64,000 bases of DNA, from positions 62,001 through 126,000 of the forward strand of contig CANNFD010000008.1 of the NCBI GenBank assembly GCA_947503885.1, written 5' to 3'. A program made the translations under genes and the position numbers. Below the pieces are notes generated by a model. That model did no database searches. It saw only the letters and a program-made list of their open reading frames with translations, and had not been told where the DNA came from. Positions 8,560 to 17,800 of this stretch are shown here, in pieces. Every line of letters begins with the position of its first letter. Position 1 is the first letter of the stretch. This stretch comes from an uncultured Olleya sp. Lineage in GTDB: Bacteria > Bacteroidota > Bacteroidia > Flavobacteriales > Flavobacteriaceae.

Positions 8560-9489
8560 ATGAAGATAGTACAAAAAAGTTTAGCAATAGTAGGTTTAGG
8601 TGTCCTAGGTTTGTTGTTTATAAACGCATATCAGGACGCGCCAACTGACGAGAATTTTGAAAAGAAAATAATAAACGATTATAATGTTTATGCAATACAA
8701 ATGCCAAGTTATTTAGAGTTTGCAGGAGAGCCAGTACCGCTTTCTGATCCAGATATTTACGAGCGTATGGATAAAGAGCTTTTGGTTAATACCTATTGGC
8801 AATCCAATGGATTACTAATGTTTAAACGTGCTAAAAAATATTTTCCTATAATCGAGCCTATTTTAGCTAAAAATGGAATCCCTGATGATTTTAAGTATTT
8901 AGCAGTTATAGAAAGTGGTCTTACAGATGCCCGATCACCAGCAGGTGCAAGTGGTTTTTGGCAAATAATGAAAGCTACTGGTCGCGAACATGGATTAGAA
9001 GTTAATGATAATGTAGACGAGCGTTATAATCTTGAAAAAGCAACAGAAGTAGCTTGTGATTATTTAAAAAAAGCAAAAGAAAGTTTAGGATCATGGACCT
9101 CTGCAGCAGCAGCATATAATGCTGGTAATTATGGTATTTCAAGACGATTAAAAGAGCAAGATGTGACAAGTTATTACGACCTCTTGTTAGGTGAAGAAAC
9201 TGGTAGATATGTGTTTAGAATAATAGCATTAAAAGAAATTTTATCTAACCCTGAGACTTATGGTTTTAACTTTAGAGACAAAGATTTATACAAAGCAGTA
9301 CCGACGTACCAAGTAGCGGTTGACACTGCTGTTACAGATTTTGCAGGTTTTGCAAAACAATTCGGAATTAACTATAAAATCTTAAAATTGCATAACCCTT
9401 GGTTAAGAGAACCACATTTAAATAATAGTTCTAGAAAACAATATTTTATAGATATTCCAAGAGAAGGTTATTACCAAACAAAACCATAA
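8560..9489 (+). CDS. Membrane-bound lytic transglycosylase, SLT/MltD type
   Basis: This is a 309-residue peptidoglycan lyase. A signal-anchor (about residues 7-23) precedes an SLT domain with the catalytic glutamate in VIESGLTDARSP (Glu118), then GASGFWQIM, and the closing SAAAAYNAG motif. These enzymes cleave the MurNAc-GlcNAc bond with formation of 1,6-anhydroMurNAc. The C-terminal part after about 240 (VPTYQVAVDTAVTDFAGFAK to YFIDIPREGY) looks like one degenerate LysM-like repeat rather than the tandem LysM modules of E. coli MltD. The next gene starts immediately after its stop, so the two are translationally linked. Confidence 0.88.
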   Translation: MKIVQKSLAIVGLGVLGLLFINAYQDAPTDENFEKKIINDYNVYAIQMPSYLEFAGEPVPLSDPDIYERMDKELLVNTYWQSNGLLMFKRAKKYFPIIEPILAKNGIPDDFKYLAVIESGLTDARSPAGASGFWQIMKATGREHGLEVNDNVDERYNLEKATEVACDYLKKAKESLGSWTSAAAAYNAGNYGISRRLKEQDVTSYYDLLLGEETGRYVFRIIALKEILSNPETYGFNFRDKDLYKAVPTYQVAVDTAVTDFAGFAKQFGINYKILKLHNPWLREPHLNNSSRKQYFIDIPREGYYQTKP

Positions 9490-10947
9490 ATGCTAGATTT
9501 TTTTTCTCAATACTGGTGGACTATTGCAATTGTTTTAAATTACATTTTAGTAATCATAGCAGTAACAGCAATATTATTTAAATCTATAAATCCAACAAAA
9601 ACACTAACCTACATTATTGTATTGTTAGTGTTTCCTTTTTTTGGACTTATTGTATATTATTTTTTCGGTCAGGAATACAGAAAAGACAAAATTTTTAATC
9701 GAAAAGATGTTTTAAATAACAATTTAATTAAATCTATATATCAAGACTTAAAGCTTGACCCAAATACACTCTCTAATTATGAGGCTAAAATTGACGAAGA
9801 TCAAATTAGATTAATTCATTTACTTCAAAAAAATGATAAGTCGCCTTTAACAAAATTTAATGATGTTGAAATTATAATTGATGGTGAAAATAAATTTGAA
9901 AAGCTATTTAAAGATATTGAAGCTGCTAAACACCACATCCACATAGAGTATTATATCCTAAAGGATGATAAAATTGGTACTAAATTTTTAAACCTACTTT
10001 GTAAAAAAGCAGAAGAAGGAGTTAAAATTAGACTTAGCTTTGATGATGTTGGTAGTAAGATTTCATCTAAAATGAAAAGACAGCTTACACAAGCTAATGT
10101 CGAGTTTTATGCTTTTATGCCTGTTCTTTTTCCAAAATTTACTGGTAAAATGAATTATAGAAATCACAGAAAAATTGTGATTATAGATGGCGAAATTGGT
10201 TATGTCGGAGGGATTAACGTATCTGATACTTATGTAAACTACCCTGAAAACAAGGCTTATTGGCGAGATACGCATTTAAAAATTATAGGCGAGTCAGTTT
10301 TTACACTACAAACACAATTTTTAACAAACTGGAACTTTGTTTCAGAGACCAAGTTAGCCTTAAATCGTTCGTTTTTTCCTCAAAATAAAGTAAAATCGAT
10401 CACCCCAATGCAAATTGCTGCTAGTGGACCAGATACTGATTGGGCAAATATTATGGAAGCTATATTTTTTGCTATTGTTACCGCAGAAAAATACGTGTAC
10501 ATCACAACTCCATATTTTATACCAAACGACCAGATTATTACAGCTATGCAAGTCGCCTCTAAAAGCGGAGTAGATGTTAGGTTGTTGATTCCTGATAAGT
10601 CAGATTCTTGGACTGCTAAACATGCAACAAACTCGTACTTAGAACAATTATTTAAAGCAAATATCAAAATTTACAGATACCAAAAAGGCTTTATTCATGC
10701 AAAAACTATGGTTGTAGATGATGTGTTTACGACTATCGGAACGTGTAATATGGATTATAGAAGTTTCAATATTAATTTTGAAATCAATGCTTTGATTTAT
10801 AATAAGGATAAAGCAAAAGAAGCAAAAGCAATCTATGATAATGATTTAAAAGATGCAGTTCAGGTAGACTTTGAAGATTGGCAAAATCGTTCTAATTTTA
10901 AAAAAATACAAGAAGCCTATTGTAGGCTTTGGGCACCATTACTTTAA
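9490..10947 (+). CDS. cls: Cardiolipin synthase (phospholipase D superfamily)
   Basis: A 485-residue ClsA-like enzyme condenses two phosphatidylglycerols into cardiolipin at the inner membrane. Two N-terminal membrane segments (about 9-30 and 41-59) precede two PLD domains, each with an HxKxxxxD motif: HRKIVIID at His226 to Asp233 and HAKTMVVD at His403 to Asp410, the second followed by TIGTCNMDYRSF. Length is standard. The start codon directly abuts the stop of the transglycosylase gene, and the TauE-like gene begins 6 bases after its own stop, giving a tight three-gene operon devoted to the envelope. Confidence 0.93.
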   Translation: MLDFFSQYWWTIAIVLNYILVIIAVTAILFKSINPTKTLTYIIVLLVFPFFGLIVYYFFGQEYRKDKIFNRKDVLNNNLIKSIYQDLKLDPNTLSNYEAKIDEDQIRLIHLLQKNDKSPLTKFNDVEIIIDGENKFEKLFKDIEAAKHHIHIEYYILKDDKIGTKFLNLLCKKAEEGVKIRLSFDDVGSKISSKMKRQLTQANVEFYAFMPVLFPKFTGKMNYRNHRKIVIIDGEIGYVGGINVSDTYVNYPENKAYWRDTHLKIIGESVFTLQTQFLTNWNFVSETKLALNRSFFPQNKVKSITPMQIAASGPDTDWANIMEAIFFAIVTAEKYVYITTPYFIPNDQIITAMQVASKSGVDVRLLIPDKSDSWTAKHATNSYLEQLFKANIKIYRYQKGFIHAKTMVVDDVFTTIGTCNMDYRSFNINFEINALIYNKDKAKEAKAIYDNDLKDAVQVDFEDWQNRSNFKKIQEAYCRLWAPLL

Positions 10948-10952
10948 TTTTA

Positions 10953-11339
10953 ATGAAAACAAAAATGAGTTTAACAACACTATTATTACTAATAACTATA
11001 GGGTTATTAGCAGGTTTTTTTAGCGGAATGTTTGGTATTGGAGGAGGGGTAGTTATGGTACCTTTAATGGTTTTTTTGTTAGGATTTACACAATACCAAG
11101 CCCAAGGTACAAGCCTAGCAGTGCTTGCAGTCCCTGTTACTTTTTTGGCAGCTTATACATATCATAAAACAGGAGAAGACCCATTAAACTGGAGGTATGC
11201 ACTAATTATAGCTGCGACATTTGTAGTTGGAGGTGTTTTAGGATCCAAAGTAGCAGTTACTTTAAACGAAAACACACTAAAAAAAATATTTAGTGTGTTA
11301 TTGATAATTGTAGCAATTAAAATGTTTTTTAGTAAATAA
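10953..11339 (+). CDS. Half-size TauE/SafE family membrane protein
   Basis: The frame is open from a TTG at 10929 that overlaps cls. The ATG at 10953, six bases after the cls stop, is the better start and gives 128 residues (MKTKMSLTTLL); a further in-frame ATG at 10965 is also possible. It has four hydrophobic segments with the family motif GMFGIGGGVVMVPLMV and GVLGSKVA near the end of the third. TauE/SafE proteins (anion or sulfite exporters) usually have about 250 residues and two such repeats. This is a single repeat, so it would have to work as a dimer. Substrate unknown. Confidence 0.8.
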   Translation: MKTKMSLTTLLLLITIGLLAGFFSGMFGIGGGVVMVPLMVFLLGFTQYQAQGTSLAVLAVPVTFLAAYTYHKTGEDPLNWRYALIIAATFVVGGVLGSKVAVTLNENTLKKIFSVLLIIVAIKMFFSK

Positions 11340-11350
11340 TATAACTAAGG

Positions 11351-11929
11351 TTATCTACTACGTCTTTTTTGTGCACGGATAGAGCTTCCTTGACCATAAT
11401 GTTGTTTTGGTGCTTGTGCACGCTTCATATTCTCTTTCATCATTTTTATTTGATCAGCTAACATACCTTGCTTATCTAATTTTTGTGCTTCAGCTAATAA
11501 GGTTACCGCTTCTTGCTTTCTTCTTTTAGACATTGCTACACCAGCTAGATTTAATTTAACCATAGCCATATCATGATCCATAGATAAACCTAATTGTTCA
11601 GCCTTTTTAAAGTATCGTTCTGCTTCGGTCATGTTATCTTGAGATACCATAATACCGTTTAAAAAATTATAATATCCTTGTTGTTTTCTAACTAAAGCAG
11701 TTTCTGGGTTTTTAATTTTGTCTAACCATTTTTTTGCACCAGGAAAATCTTGTTTTCTTAACCTTAAAAAAGCAAGTAAAATAAACTCATTTTTAAAGTA
11801 TAAAAACACAAATATCAAAGCTAAAAGGATGTACATAATACCGTTTCCTATGTTTCCTTCTACAAATTGCCAGATTGCTACACCAAAAATTCCGATTGCT
11901 AATATTAATTTTATTACTTTATTGTACAT
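11351..11929 (-). CDS. Membrane-anchored TPR-like protein
   Basis: A 192-residue protein with two N-terminal membrane segments (about 7-22 and 29-46; the first part resembles the DUF2892 transmembrane module) and a soluble helical domain of TPR-like repeats. The clearest repeat is MTEAERYFKKAEQLGLSMDHD, followed by LAGVAMSKRRKQEAVTLL. The C-terminus is strongly basic (SSIRAQKRRSR), suggesting contact with nucleic acid or lipid. No enzymatic motif is present. It is convergent with the TauE-like gene (stop codons 11 bases apart), with no obvious terminator between. Function unknown. Confidence 0.65.
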   Translation of the reverse strand: MYNKVIKLILAIGIFGVAIWQFVEGNIGNGIMYILLALIFVFLYFKNEFILLAFLRLRKQDFPGAKKWLDKIKNPETALVRKQQGYYNFLNGIMVSQDNMTEAERYFKKAEQLGLSMDHDMAMVKLNLAGVAMSKRRKQEAVTLLAEAQKLDKQGMLADQIKMMKENMKRAQAPKQHYGQGSSIRAQKRRSR

Positions 11930-12040
11930 TTTTTAAATTTTAAAAGACTTGTATTAGTTGAGTTTTAACGTTTTTAAGCGTTTTCTTTATTGGACTACAA
12001 AGAAACTAAAAAAATCTTTAAAAATATTTTTTAAATTAGG

Positions 12041-12071
12041 TTTGTGAAATAAAAAAGTCGTTGTATATTTG
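12041..12071 (+). promoter_or_regulatory. Bacteroidota-type promoter for rpmH
   Basis: TTTG at 12041-12044 is followed by 19 bases and a perfect TATATTTG at 12064-12071. The rpmH start codon is 66 bases further on. Confidence 0.8.
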
Positions 12072-12137
12072 CGCTCAGTTTTACAGAGAATAAGACTAAA
12101 TAAAATATTTACTATTCAGATTTAAAAAAATAAGACA

Positions 12138-12299
12138 ATGCCAAAAAGAACGTTTCAGCCATCAAAGAGAAAAAGAAGAAATAAACATGGTTTTAGAGAA
12201 AGAATGGCTTCTGCTAATGGTAGAAAGGTATTAGCTCGTCGTCGTGCTAAAGGAAGAAAGAAAATATCTGTTTCGTCAGAAACTAGACATAAAAAATAA
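12138..12299 (+). CDS. rpmH: 50S ribosomal protein L34
   Basis: This small gene encodes 53 residues beginning [19 protein letters not shown], the highly conserved start of bL34, and continuing [19 protein letters not shown]. It is extremely basic and of normal length for Bacteroidota. It has a consensus promoter upstream and a strong hairpin terminator just after. It is not next to rnpA or dnaA, unlike in many bacteria. Confidence 0.97.
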   Translation: MPKRTFQPSKRKRRNKHGFRERMASANGRKVLARRRAKGRKKISVSSETRHKK

Positions 12300-12325
12300 T
12301 GATTAACAATTGTTAATATATTAAG

Positions 12326-12354
12326 GGCGTTACTTAGGTGTAACGCCTTTTTTT
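12326..12354 (+). terminator. Rho-independent terminator after rpmH
   Basis: An 8-bp perfect GC-containing stem (12326-12333 with 12340-12347), a six-base loop and seven T residues (12348-12354). Confidence 0.9.
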
Positions 12355-12400
12355 GTATCTAAGAATTACTATTTTTGATAATTGAAAAAAACACACTAAA

Positions 12401-15253
12401 ATGCCAAAAAATCCTAAGTTAAAATCTATTCTTATTATTGGTTCAGGTCCTATCGTTATTGGGCAAGCCTGTGAATTTGATTATTCTGGTACGCAAGCAC
12501 TAAGGTCATTAAGAGAAGATGGAATCGAAACCATTTTAATTAATTCTAACCCTGCAACAATCATGACAGACCCTAGTATGGCTGATCATGTGTACTTGTT
12601 ACCGTTAAACACAAAATCGTTAGTTAAAATATTAAAAGAACATCCGCAAATTGATGCAGTATTACCAACAATGGGTGGTCAAACTGCACTTAATTTATGT
12701 ATTGAAGCAGATGAGAAAGGTATCTGGAAAGACTTTGATGTAGAGATTATAGGTGTTAATATTGATGCTATTAACATTACAGAAGATAGAGAGCAGTTTA
12801 GAGAGTTAATGCTTAAAATTGGTGTGCCAATGGCGCCTCAAGCTACTGCTACGTCATATTTAAAAGGAAAAGAAATTGCACAAGAGTTTGGTTTTCCATT
12901 AATTATAAGGGCATCGTTTACTTTAGGTGGTGCAGGTGCATCATTTGTTTATAAAGAAGAAGATTTTGACGAGTTATTAACACGTGGATTAGAAATTTCT
13001 CCAATTCACGAAGTTATGATCGACAAGGCGTTAATAGGTTGGAAAGAATACGAGTTAGAGCTACTTAGAGACTCTAATGATAATGTTGTAATTATTTGCT
13101 CTATTGAAAACATGGATCCAATCGGTATCCATACCGGTGACTCGATAACTGTAGCACCAGCAATGACTTTAAGCGACAAAACTTACCAAAAAATGCGTGA
13201 TATGGCTATCCATATGATGCGTAATATTGGTGACTTTGCAGGTGGTTGTAATGTTCAATTTGCAGTTAGTCCAGATGAAAATGAAGATATAATCGCTATC
13301 GAGATTAACCCTCGTGTATCTAGATCTTCAGCTTTAGCTAGTAAAGCAACGGGTTACCCAATTGCAAAAATAGCAGCTAAATTAGCAATTGGTTACCATT
13401 TAGATGAATTGCAAAATCAGATTACAAAATCAACTTCAGCTTTATTTGAGCCGACTTTAGATTATGTGATTGTTAAAATACCACGTTGGAATTTTGATAA
13501 ATTTGAAGGAAGTGATCGTACTTTAGGACTTCAAATGAAGTCTGTTGGAGAAGTGATGGGTATTGGGCGTTCTTTTCAAGAAGCCTTGCATAAAGCTACA
13601 CAATCTCTAGAAATTAAACGAAACGGATTAGGTGCTGACGGAAAAGGTTATAAAAATTACGAGCAAATTATTGAAAAACTAACGTATGCAAGTTGGGATC
13701 GTGTGTTTGTAATTTATGATGCCATTCAAATGGGAATACCTTTAAGTCGTATTCATGAAATCACTAAAATTGACATGTGGTTTTTACGTCAATATGAAGA
13801 ATTGTATCAAATAGAAAAAGAAATTTCAACCTTTACTATTGATACTATTGATAGAGACTTACTTCTAGAAGCTAAGCAAAAAGGATATGGAGACAGACAA
13901 ATAGCACATATGTTAAGCTGTTTAGAAAGTCAAGTATATAATAAAAGAGAAGAGTTAGGTATTAATCGTGTGTATAAATTGGTTGATACTTGTGCAGCAG
14001 AATTTGAAGCAAAAACACCTTACTATTATTCAACATTTGAAAATGATGTTGAAACAGCAGATGGTAAACGTTTTGCAGATAATGAAAGTGTCGTTTCAGA
14101 CAAGAAAAAAGTTATAGTTTTAGGTTCTGGTCCAAATAGAATTGGACAGGGTATCGAGTTTGATTACTGTTGTGTTCATGGGGTTTTAGCTGCTGCTGAA
14201 TGCGGTTACGAAACCATCATGATTAACTGTAACCCAGAAACGGTATCTACAGATTTTGATACAGCTGATAAGCTGTATTTTGAGCCTGTCTTTTGGGAAC
14301 ATATCTACGATATTATTAGACACGAAAAACCAGAAGGTGTTATTGTGCAATTAGGTGGGCAAACCGCTTTAAAACTTGCAGAAAAACTATCTAAATATGG
14401 AATTAAAATTCTAGGAACTAGTTTTGAGGCTCTAGATTTAGCGGAAGACAGAGGGTTGTTTTCTAATATGTTAAAAGAAAACAATATACCATATCCACAA
14501 TTTGATATTGCTACTACTGCAGATGAAGCTGCAGCAATTGCAGACGTTTTAGATTTTCCAATATTGGTTAGACCATCTTATGTACTTGGTGGTCAAGGGA
14601 TGAAAATTGTAATTAATAAAGAAGAGCTTGAGCAGCATGTGGTTGACTTGTTACGCAGTATGCCAGGCAATCAATTATTGCTAGATCATTATTTAGATGG
14701 TGCAATAGAAGCTGAAGCAGATGCCATTTGTGATGGAGAAAATGTTTATATTATTGGTATAATGGAACATATTGAACCTTGCGGAATTCACTCTGGAGAT
14801 AGTAACGCTACATTGCCACCATTTAATTTAGGTGAGTTTGTAATGCAACAAATAAAAGACCATACTAAAAAGATTGCTTTAGCTTTAAATACAGTAGGTT
14901 TAATAAATATCCAGTTTGCTATAAAAGATGATATTGTATACATTATTGAAGCCAATCCAAGAGCATCACGTACTGTACCTTTTATCTCTAAAGCTTATGG
15001 AGAGCCTTATGTAAATTATGCAACTAAAGTTATGTTAGGCGAAAAGAAAGTCACAGACTTTAACTTTAATCCTAAATTAGAAGGTTTTGCAATAAAACAA
15101 CCGGTGTTTTCTTTTAACAAGTTTCATAATGTTAATAAACAATTGGGACCAGAAATGAAGAGTACCGGAGAAAGTATTTTATTTATTGATAGTCTTAAAG
15201 ATGATCAATTTTATGACCTTTATGCAAGACGAAAAATGTATTTAAGTAAATAA
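12401..15253 (+). CDS. carB: Carbamoyl-phosphate synthase large subunit, short form without the C-terminal MGS domain
   Basis: A 950-residue enzyme that makes carbamoyl phosphate from bicarbonate, ammonia (channelled from CarA) and two ATP, for pyrimidine and arginine synthesis. Both homologous halves are present. The N-terminal half opens with ILIIGSGPIVIGQACEFDYS, and the second half, from about residue 570, with VIVLGSGPNRIGQGIEFDYC. Both ATP-grasp domains are full. The protein ends at RRKMYLSK, where E. coli CarB (1073 residues) continues with a roughly 130-residue allosteric MGS-like domain, so UMP/ornithine control at that site must be absent. No frameshift is seen downstream; a terminator follows. 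carA is not adjacent. Confidence 0.95.
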   Translation: MPKNPKLKSILIIGSGPIVIGQACEFDYSGTQALRSLREDGIETILINSNPATIMTDPSMADHVYLLPLNTKSLVKILKEHPQIDAVLPTMGGQTALNLCIEADEKGIWKDFDVEIIGVNIDAINITEDREQFRELMLKIGVPMAPQATATSYLKGKEIAQEFGFPLIIRASFTLGGAGASFVYKEEDFDELLTRGLEISPIHEVMIDKALIGWKEYELELLRDSNDNVVIICSIENMDPIGIHTGDSITVAPAMTLSDKTYQKMRDMAIHMMRNIGDFAGGCNVQFAVSPDENEDIIAIEINPRVSRSSALASKATGYPIAKIAAKLAIGYHLDELQNQITKSTSALFEPTLDYVIVKIPRWNFDKFEGSDRTLGLQMKSVGEVMGIGRSFQEALHKATQSLEIKRNGLGADGKGYKNYEQIIEKLTYASWDRVFVIYDAIQMGIPLSRIHEITKIDMWFLRQYEELYQIEKEISTFTIDTIDRDLLLEAKQKGYGDRQIAHMLSCLESQVYNKREELGINRVYKLVDTCAAEFEAKTPYYYSTFENDVETADGKRFADNESVVSDKKKVIVLGSGPNRIGQGIEFDYCCVHGVLAAAECGYETIMINCNPETVSTDFDTADKLYFEPVFWEHIYDIIRHEKPEGVIVQLGGQTALKLAEKLSKYGIKILGTSFEALDLAEDRGLFSNMLKENNIPYPQFDIATTADEAAAIADVLDFPILVRPSYVLGGQGMKIVINKEELEQHVVDLLRSMPGNQLLLDHYLDGAIEAEADAICDGENVYIIGIMEHIEPCGIHSGDSNATLPPFNLGEFVMQQIKDHTKKIALALNTVGLINIQFAIKDDIVYIIEANPRASRTVPFISKAYGEPYVNYATKVMLGEKKVTDFNFNPKLEGFAIKQPVFSFNKFHNVNKQLGPEMKSTGESILFIDSLKDDQFYDLYARRKMYLSK

Positions 15254-15282
15254 ATAGAAACTATAGTTTTTAGATAAAAAAT

Positions 15283-15314
15283 AAAAAAGCCTTCAATTAA
15301 TTGAAGGCTTTTTT
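15283..15314. terminator. Bidirectional terminator between carB and the thioesterase gene
   Basis: A 14-bp perfect stem (15283-15296 with 15301-15314) with a four-base loop, flanked by A and T runs, so it can serve both convergent genes. Confidence 0.9.
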
Positions 15315-15359
15315 AATAGACTATGTTTTAGCTTCTTATATAAAAATATTATGCATACA

Positions 15360-15914
15360 TTAATAAGTGTCTGGTAAGTCTATTTTAACTTTATACTTTT
15401 GCAGTATAGGTAAGTAGTCAACATGAGAAAAATCTTCGTGTTCAAACTCGTATTGACGTTGCTTTTTAGTTTCCATACGTTTAATAGCTTTTAAAAAGCG
15501 CTTAACTTCTACTTTGTCATTTAAAATAAGTCCTGCTACTTCTTTAGGTTTGCCATTATCATCTTTTGCAACCATTGTAAAGTAAGAAGAGTTGCAATGT
15601 TTTATAACACCTGTTTGTATGTTTTCTGCTTCAACTCTAATACCTACAACCATAGATGTTTTACCTACAAAATTGACAGAGGCTTTCATAGTGACTAATT
15701 CGCCAACCTCAATAGGATTTAAAAAATCTACTGTATCTACACTAGCTGTAACACAATAGGTTTTAGAGTGTTTTGATGCACATGCAAATGCGATTTGGTC
15801 CATTAAATTTAATATATAACCTCCATGTATTTTACCACTAAAATTAGAGTGGGAAGGAAGCATTAGTTCGGAAATACTAATACGAGAGTCGTCCGCTTTT
15901 TTGTATCCAATCAT
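15360..15914 (-). CDS. Acyl-CoA thioesterase, hotdog fold
   Basis: A 184-residue protein of the acyl-CoA thioesterase family (YciA/BFIT-like). The first strand-helix unit has the typical ISELMLPSHSNFSGKIHGGY, followed by LNLMDQIAFACASKHS, which supplies the catalytic acidic residue of the hotdog helix. It then continues VTASVDTVDFLNPIEVGELV. It would hydrolyse acyl-CoA to free acid and CoA in the cytoplasm; chain-length preference is unknown. It begins two bases after the stop of the upstream small membrane-protein gene, and so belongs to the rmuC transcript. Confidence 0.87.
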   Translation of the reverse strand: MIGYKKADDSRISISELMLPSHSNFSGKIHGGYILNLMDQIAFACASKHSKTYCVTASVDTVDFLNPIEVGELVTMKASVNFVGKTSMVVGIRVEAENIQTGVIKHCNSSYFTMVAKDDNGKPKEVAGLILNDKVEVKRFLKAIKRMETKKQRQYEFEHEDFSHVDYLPILQKYKVKIDLPDTY

Positions 15915-15916
15915 AA

Positions 15917-16282
15917 TTAATAATTTGTTCTTCTATCTTTATCTTCTTCTACTTTAGTAATAAAATATTTTGTATCACCTAGCCAGAAAAAGGTAGCGTA
16001 ACGCTCAATATAATGTAATTTAACAGCACGACCTTGTAAGCTGTTTAAATCCTTAATAACTTGAGTTTCTTTGTCTTCAACCGAAAATTCAAAACGTTGC
16101 GCTTCAGAGACACCATGACTAATCTCGCCTTCCCAAGTTTTAAAAAGCACTCCTTTATTACTAAATTTAACTAATTCGCCAGCTCTTACCCCTTCGCTAT
16201 AAGTAGCAAAATATATAAAACTAAAATAAGCTCCAGTTATTAATATTATTACAATTATGGCTTTTACTAAAAATTTTATCAT
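15917..16282 (-). CDS. Small membrane-anchored hypothetical protein
   Basis: The frame opens at 16312 inside rmuC, but the ATG at 16282 lies 10 bases after the rmuC stop and begins the hydrophobic anchor (MIKFLVKAIIVIIL), so I choose it, giving 121 residues. One membrane segment (about 3-21) is followed by a beta-rich extracytoplasmic domain (for example LVKFSNKGVLFKTWEGE and FEFSVEDKE). I do not recognise a catalytic family. It is a conserved type in flavobacteria, usually between rmuC and a thioesterase, as I remember. Co-transcription with both neighbours is very likely. Confidence 0.65.
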   Translation of the reverse strand: MIKFLVKAIIVIILITGAYFSFIYFATYSEGVRAGELVKFSNKGVLFKTWEGEISHGVSEAQRFEFSVEDKETQVIKDLNSLQGRAVKLHYIERYATFFWLGDTKYFITKVEEDKDRRTNY

Positions 16283-16292
16283 ATTTTTTTTG

Positions 16293-17678
16293 TTAATCGT
16301 CAGATTCTGCACGTTTAATAATAGCTTCCGGCAATGCTTTTTTTGCTTTAGCTCCTAGTTTTTTAATTTTTTCAACACTTTTAACAAGATTTCCTTTTCC
16401 TTCTACAAGCTTATTCATTGCTGCAGAATAGTCCTTTTTAGCATCGTCAATTCGTTTTCCAACACCGGTTAAGTCTTTTACTAAACCTTCAAATTTATCG
16501 TAAAGCGCTCCAGCTTGTCGTGCGATTTCGATAGCATTTTGTTGTTGCTTTTCGTTATTCCACATACTATCAACCGTTCTTAAAGTGGCTAAAAGGGTAG
16601 AAGGTGTTACAATAACAATGTTTTTTTCAAATGCTTTATTGTATATCGAGTTATCTGCATTAATAGCTACTGCAAAAGCAGGCTCAATTGGGATAAACAG
16701 TAATACAAAATCAGGACTTTCTATATCGTAAAGATCTTCATATTTTTTATCAGACAGTTGGTCTACGTGTTTTTTTATGGAGTTTATGTGTGCTTTTAGG
16801 TAAATGTCTCGTTCATCTTCTTCTGCATTAACATAGCGTTCATAATCTGTTAAAGACACCTTACTATCTATAATCATCTTTTTATTATCAGGTAAGTGCA
16901 ATACAATATCCGGAAGTACTCTAGTGCCATCTTCTCTAGTAAAATTTTGTTGTACAAAATACTCTCTGTCTTTTTCTAAACCAGATTTTTCAAGGACACG
17001 CTCCAGTACTAATTCGCCCCAATTTCCTTGCATTTTACTATCACCTTTTAAGGCTCTAGTTAAGTTGGTCGCCTCTTTTGTCATTTGTTGATTTAAATCT
17101 TTTAACCCTAACAATTGCTCTTTTAAAGCGCTATGCATGCTTATACTTTCCTTTTGTGTATCGTCCACTTTTTTCTCGAAGGTTAGTATTTTTTCTTGAA
17201 GTGGATTTAAAATATTTTTAATGTTTTCTTTATTCTGAAGCGTAAATTTTTCGCTTTTTTCGTCTAGAATTTTAGTGGCTAACAACTCAAAATCTTTACG
17301 TAATTGTTCCTGACGCAGCTCTAACTCTTCATCACGTTTTAGGTTTAATTGCTGAAGGTTTTCAAAATCCGCATTTTTTCTTGCTAATTCTTCATTTAAA
17401 AAATCCTTTTCTCGTCTTATGCTTTCGCGTTCAGTTTCTATTTTAGAGATGGTTTCTCTTAATTCATTTAATTGGGTATTAAACGTATTGTTCTGTTTTT
17501 CGTTTTCAGTGTTATAAAACTGTTTAAAATCAGTTAACTGTTGTTGTAAGTTATTGTTGCGTTCTTCTAAAGTACTTTTATCACTTTTACTTTTTAGTTT
17601 AGTAAAAAGCATTCCTAAATAAGCACCGATAGAGGCTGCGATTAGAATTGCGAGTATAAGGGTGATGTTATCGTTCAT
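16293..17678 (-). CDS. rmuC: DNA recombination protein RmuC homologue
   Basis: This 461-residue protein has an N-terminal membrane segment (about 3-23), a long coiled coil (about 30-200, rich in E, K, Q, L) and the RmuC nuclease-like domain at about 210-420. Within that domain are MQGNWGELVLERVLEKSGL, VLPDIVLHLPDNKKMIIDSKVSL and FIPIEPAFAVAI, with the D...DSK residues of a PD-(D/E)xK-type site visible. RmuC limits inversions at short inverted repeats in E. coli. The gene heads a three-gene minus-strand operon with the small membrane protein and the thioesterase. Confidence 0.92.
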   Translation of the reverse strand: MNDNITLILAILIAASIGAYLGMLFTKLKSKSDKSTLEERNNNLQQQLTDFKQFYNTENEKQNNTFNTQLNELRETISKIETERESIRREKDFLNEELARKNADFENLQQLNLKRDEELELRQEQLRKDFELLATKILDEKSEKFTLQNKENIKNILNPLQEKILTFEKKVDDTQKESISMHSALKEQLLGLKDLNQQMTKEATNLTRALKGDSKMQGNWGELVLERVLEKSGLEKDREYFVQQNFTREDGTRVLPDIVLHLPDNKKMIIDSKVSLTDYERYVNAEEDERDIYLKAHINSIKKHVDQLSDKKYEDLYDIESPDFVLLFIPIEPAFAVAINADNSIYNKAFEKNIVIVTPSTLLATLRTVDSMWNNEKQQQNAIEIARQAGALYDKFEGLVKDLTGVGKRIDDAKKDYSAAMNKLVEGKGNLVKSVEKIKKLGAKAKKALPEAIIKRAESDD

Positions 17679-17800
17679 TATAATAAAAAAAGAAGTTTGT
17701 TCAAAGATAGTTAATTTGTCAGTTAGAGAAAAGCTAAGAATTTTTATATGGACATTACTTAATTTGGTTAATACTAAAACAAATTTAGTATGACGTAAGG

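Noticed and set aside
12401-15253. carB as a pseudogene truncated at the 3' end
   Set aside because: No continuation of the MGS domain is found after the stop, a clean terminator follows, and 950 residues is the usual flavobacterial length as I recall.
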